Part shown: piece after piece, positions 6,067 through 6,820 of the stretch
How the letters are laid out: each line of letters begins with the position of its first letter
Numbering within the stretch: position 1 is the stretch's first letter
Assembly (NCBI GenBank): GCA_021839785.1
Contig: JAKCAB010000460.1
Span: forward strand, 1-6,820
Direction of reading: 5' to 3'
Origin: a bacterium
GTDB lineage: Bacteria; Verrucomicrobiota; Verrucomicrobiae; Limisphaerales; J093
Length of the DNA stretch: 6,820 bases
Notes under the pieces: model-generated
Seen by the model: the letters and a program-made list of their open reading frames with translations, nothing else
What the model was told of the DNA's origin: nothing
Databases searched by the model: none
Position numbers and translations under genes: made by a program

Positions 6067-6820
6067 GTGCAGATTTACGACCATCCGACGTTTCAGATGG
6101 CCTGCCAGCAGTTCGACCTGGTGGCCGATCTGCTCGAAATCCCCGAGTGCGACCGCGACCGGCTGAAGTTCCCCAAGCGTTCGATGGTCGTCGCGCTGCC
6201 CATCGAGCGTGACGACGGCTGCACCGAAGTCTTCGCGGGTTACCGCGTCCAGCACCATCTCACCCTCGGCCCCACCAAAGGCGGCCTGCGTTACCACCCG
6301 GACGTCACGCTCGGCGAGGTGGCCGCGCTGGCGATGTGGATGAGTTGGAAATGCGCCCTCACCGGCCTGCCATACGGCGGCGCGAAAGGCGGCATTGCCT
6401 GCGATCCGCGGACGATGTCCGCCGGCGAACTCGAGCGGCTGACCCGGCGGTTCACGCAGGAGATGATCCCGTTCATCGGCCCGCAGGTGGATGTCATGGC
6501 CCCAGACATGGGCACGAACGAGCAGGTCATGGCGTGGATGATGGACACGTACTCGATGCACGTGGGCCATACCGTGCCCGGCATCGTGACCGGCAAACCG
6601 GTGAGCCTGGGCGGGAGCGTGGGACGCCGGGAGGCCACCGGTCGCGGCGTGGCGTACTTGATCAATCGCGCGATGGACACGCTCCAGCTCGACGCCGCCA
6701 AGGCCACGGCCGTGGTTCAAGGTTTCGGCAATGTTGGTTCCGTGACCGCCTACTCGCTGGCCAAGTACGGCGTGAAAATCGTCGTTGTCAGCGATGTGGC
6801 TGGCGGGCTCTACAACCCCG
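6067..6820 (+). CDS. gdhA: Glutamate dehydrogenase (Glu/Leu/Phe/Val dehydrogenase family), 3'-truncated
   Basis: The enzyme interconverts glutamate with 2-oxoglutarate and ammonia in the cytoplasm, linking carbon and nitrogen metabolism. The frame is open from the preceding stop, and the only start that fits is GTG 6067, giving MQIYDHPTFQMACQQFD; 251 codons are visible. The dimerisation/catalytic domain shows TKGGLRYHP (70-78), K95 in MSWKCAL, and LPYGGAKGGIACDP (101-114), which fits the family active-site signature with catalytic K107; D147 in APDMGTNEQ is the second catalytic residue. The dinucleotide domain begins with GFGNVG (219-224), and VVVSDVAGGLYNP places D243 at the end of the second strand, as in NAD-linked RocG/GudB-type enzymes, so NAD rather than NADP is my inference. 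Roughly 160 residues are missing past the window end if the usual length of about 410-425 holds. A leucine or phenylalanine dehydrogenase is less likely given the TKGG and APD contexts. Confidence 0.94.
   Translation, partial: MQIYDHPTFQMACQQFDLVADLLEIPECDRDRLKFPKRSMVVALPIERDDGCTEVFAGYRVQHHLTLGPTKGGLRYHPDVTLGEVAALAMWMSWKCALTGLPYGGAKGGIACDPRTMSAGELERLTRRFTQEMIPFIGPQVDVMAPDMGTNEQVMAWMMDTYSMHVGHTVPGIVTGKPVSLGGSVGRREATGRGVAYLINRAMDTLQLDAAKATAVVQGFGNVGSVTAYSLAKYGVKIVVVSDVAGGLYNP

Noticed and set aside
5065..6720. Open frame of 551 codons on the minus strand, opposite the propeller gene and glutamate dehydrogenase
   Set aside because: Both plus-strand genes are clearly conserved, and the antisense translation has no recognisable domain.

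Overview
The window is GC-rich and carries five genes, all on the + strand, with short gaps of 79, 141, 114 and 48 bases. The gene types point to a member of the Verrucomicrobiota, or a close relative in the PVC group. The main reasons are the pseudopilin-like protein with an RHG...FFDGHV...LWQLxWHKDY C-terminus and the secreted PQQ-like beta-propeller that opens its mature part with DDWPQWRGPxRDG. Both are family styles that are very common in that phylum. The assignment is an inference from protein style, not a database result.

Layout: (1) positions 1-782, the 3' part of a type II secretion pseudopilin-like (prepilin N-terminal/H-X9-DG type) protein, cut by the window start. (2) 862-3006, mutL, a complete mismatch-repair ATPase with an intact endonuclease motif. 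(3) 3148-4641, a sigma-54-dependent response regulator (REC, AAA+, Fis-type HTH) with no histidine kinase in view. (4) 4756-6018, an exported PQQ-like beta-propeller protein. (5) 6067 to the window end, the N-terminal 251 codons of a hexameric-type glutamate dehydrogenase, cut by the window end. The genes do not form an obvious pathway. The spacing allows co-transcription, but small hairpins lie in three of the gaps and no convincing promoter is visible.

The most unusual signal is inside mutL. Three degenerate tandem arrays of a seven-base unit are embedded in the coding sequence. Two (1635-1726 and 2344-2406) are built on GGCATCC or its reverse complement, and one (2034-2082) on GGAAGYC. One sits where the ATPase half passes into the transducer subdomain; the other two sit at the two ends of the interdomain linker. 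Seven is prime to three, so each array reads as the same seven-residue cycle in every frame and contains no stop for the consensus unit on either strand. The arrays therefore behave as coding-tolerant insertions. They explain the extra length of this MutL (714 residues against 615 in E. coli) and part of the long open frames on the opposite strand. Gain or loss of one unit would shift the frame and remove the C-terminal endonuclease domain, so a reversible mutator switch is possible but unproven.
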